Assembly: GCA_002071385.1 (NCBI GenBank)
Contig: MWFB01000005.1
Coordinates: 1-64,000, forward strand
Direction: 5' to 3'
Source of the DNA: Bacteroidetes bacterium ADurb.Bin013
GTDB taxonomy: Bacteria > Bacteroidota > Bacteroidia > Bacteroidales > UBA932
DNA: 64,000 nucleotides
How positions within the stretch are numbered: position 1 is the first letter of the stretch; each line of letters starts with the position of its first letter. The translations under genes were made by a program, and so were the position numbers. The notes under the pieces are model-generated. The model was not told where the DNA came from. It saw nothing but the letters and a program-made list of their open reading frames with translations, and ran no database searches. This document shows, piece after piece, positions 63,373 through 64,000 of the stretch.

Positions 63373-64000
63373 TTATTTGATAGCCATATTTTTGATCTCA
63401 TTGCCTTTATACAAGCCTTTCTGGAGTTTTTCCTGGATCTTACTAAAGGCGTTGAGGGTGTATGTCACATGTTCCAGGGAGTGCATGGCAGTGGGAATGA
63501 GCCGGTACATGATCACATCACGGGGAACTACCGGGTATACCACAACAGAGCAGAATATCCTGTAGTTTTCCCTCAGGTCTATAAGGATGTTCGTAGCCTC
63601 GGTAAGTTCACCCTTGAGGAAAACAGGAGTGACGCAGGCTTCGGCAGGACCAATGTCGAAGCCGTTCTTTTTTAAACCTTCCTGGAGTTTTGTCGTTATG
63701 AGCCAAAGTTTTTCGCGTAATTCAGGCATGGTCCGGATCATATCAAGGCGTTTGAGCAATCCTTCCACCATGGGCATGGGAAGGCTCTTGGCATAAATCT
63801 GGGAGCGCAGGTTGTATCTCAGGTAATTGATGATTTCTGCAGGCCCTGCTACAAATCCGCCAATCCCGGCCATGGCTTTGGCAAAAGCCCCGAAGTACAG
63901 GTCCACTTCATCCATCACGTTGAAATGCTCGGATGTACCCCGTCCGTTCTTTCCCATAACACCAAATCCGTGTGCGTCATCTATCAGGATGCGGAAATTG
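63373..64000 (-). CDS. Alpha-oxoamine synthase (cysteate acyltransferase candidate), partial
   Basis: Runs off the right edge; about 209 C-terminal residues are visible. The PLP-site Asp-His segment LIDDAHGFGVMGKNGRGTSEHF and the lysine region YFGAFAKAMAGIGGFVAG match fold-type I alpha-oxoamine synthases (serine palmitoyltransferase, KBL, BioF). They join an amino acid to an acyl thioester with loss of CO2. Next to cysteate synthase and an SDR, the likely reaction is cysteate plus acyl-CoA/ACP to 3-ketocapnine, the first step of sulfonolipid formation; serine palmitoyltransferase is the alternative. Confidence 0.85.
   Translation of the reverse strand, partial: NFRILIDDAHGFGVMGKNGRGTSEHFNVMDEVDLYFGAFAKAMAGIGGFVAGPAEIINYLRYNLRSQIYAKSLPMPMVEGLLKRLDMIRTMPELREKLWLITTKLQEGLKKNGFDIGPAEACVTPVFLKGELTEATNILIDLRENYRIFCSVVVYPVVPRDVIMYRLIPTAMHSLEHVTYTLNAFSKIQEKLQKGLYKGNEIKNMAIK

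Overview
The window comes from a member of the Bacteroidota, most likely a Bacteroidales-type anaerobe. The clearest evidence is the promoter grammar: at least fifteen genes are preceded by the phylum-specific -7 element TAnnTTTG (TATCTTTG, TACCTTTG, TATATTTG), and purine-rich Shine-Dalgarno sites are not prominent. Gene content agrees: lipoprotein glycosidases, a BlaI/M56-TonB regulatory pair, a 6-bladed beta-propeller lipoprotein, a large KamA-like radical SAM protein and sulfonolipid-type genes. No rRNA, CRISPR array or intact insertion sequence is present. Three tRNAs are seen: Ser-UGA, Arg-ACG and Leu-GAG.

Layout. 1-9.7 kb: a 24-bp minisatellite, a photolyase remnant, a cation efflux protein, an internally deleted sialidase, a GH43 glycosidase, a DnaQ-type exonuclease, a serine hydrolase and a large hybrid histidine kinase. 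9.8-12.9 kb: tRNA-Ser, stacked terminators, a palindromic repeat element and an arsenic operon (arsR-arsM-thioredoxin-like-permease). 13-25.6 kb: a membrane protein, the KamA-like protein, a serpin / acyltransferase (frameshifted) / zinc ribbon / aldehyde dehydrogenase run, an M28 peptidase, a MarC-like protein, a GH53 galactanase, an SDR and FBP aldolase. 25.6-29.7 kb: creatininase-like, gmk, nadD, nnr and a pseudouridine synthase. 29.8-36.8 kb: dnaK-grpE-dnaJ-M23 peptidase-anmK, then rplS and tRNA-Arg. 36.9-37.3 kb: no plausible gene but dense nested complementarity, a candidate structured RNA. 37.3-42.4 kb: umuDC, blaI/blaR1-like, a lipoprotein peptide deformylase and a hydroxyacid dehydrogenase. 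42.5-52 kb: GH3, hipBA, an M1 aminopeptidase, an HTH gene bracketed by two palindromic elements, a membrane protein and a PHP-domain protein. 52-58 kb: a visibly A/T-richer stretch with a beta-propeller lipoprotein, a four-gene fatty-acid cassette (FakA-like, DegV/FakB-like, PlsY, hotdog thioesterase), an IS3 remnant, a small-RNA candidate and tRNA-Leu. 58-64 kb: an AIR-synthase-like protein, ubiE, cardiolipin synthase, MarR-cysteate synthase, and a convergent SDR plus alpha-oxoamine synthase pair that together look like sulfonolipid (capnine-type) synthesis.

How the parts fit. The right-hand 11 kb is dominated by envelope-lipid functions: fatty-acid phosphorylation and transfer to glycerol-3-phosphate, cardiolipin, menaquinone and sulfonolipid synthesis. 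The most unusual non-coding signals are a family of three roughly 120-bp palindromic elements, two of which flank a small DNA-binding protein gene, and the structured intergenic region between tRNA-Arg and umuD. Several genes are visibly decaying (photolyase, sialidase, acyltransferase, IS3 transposase).
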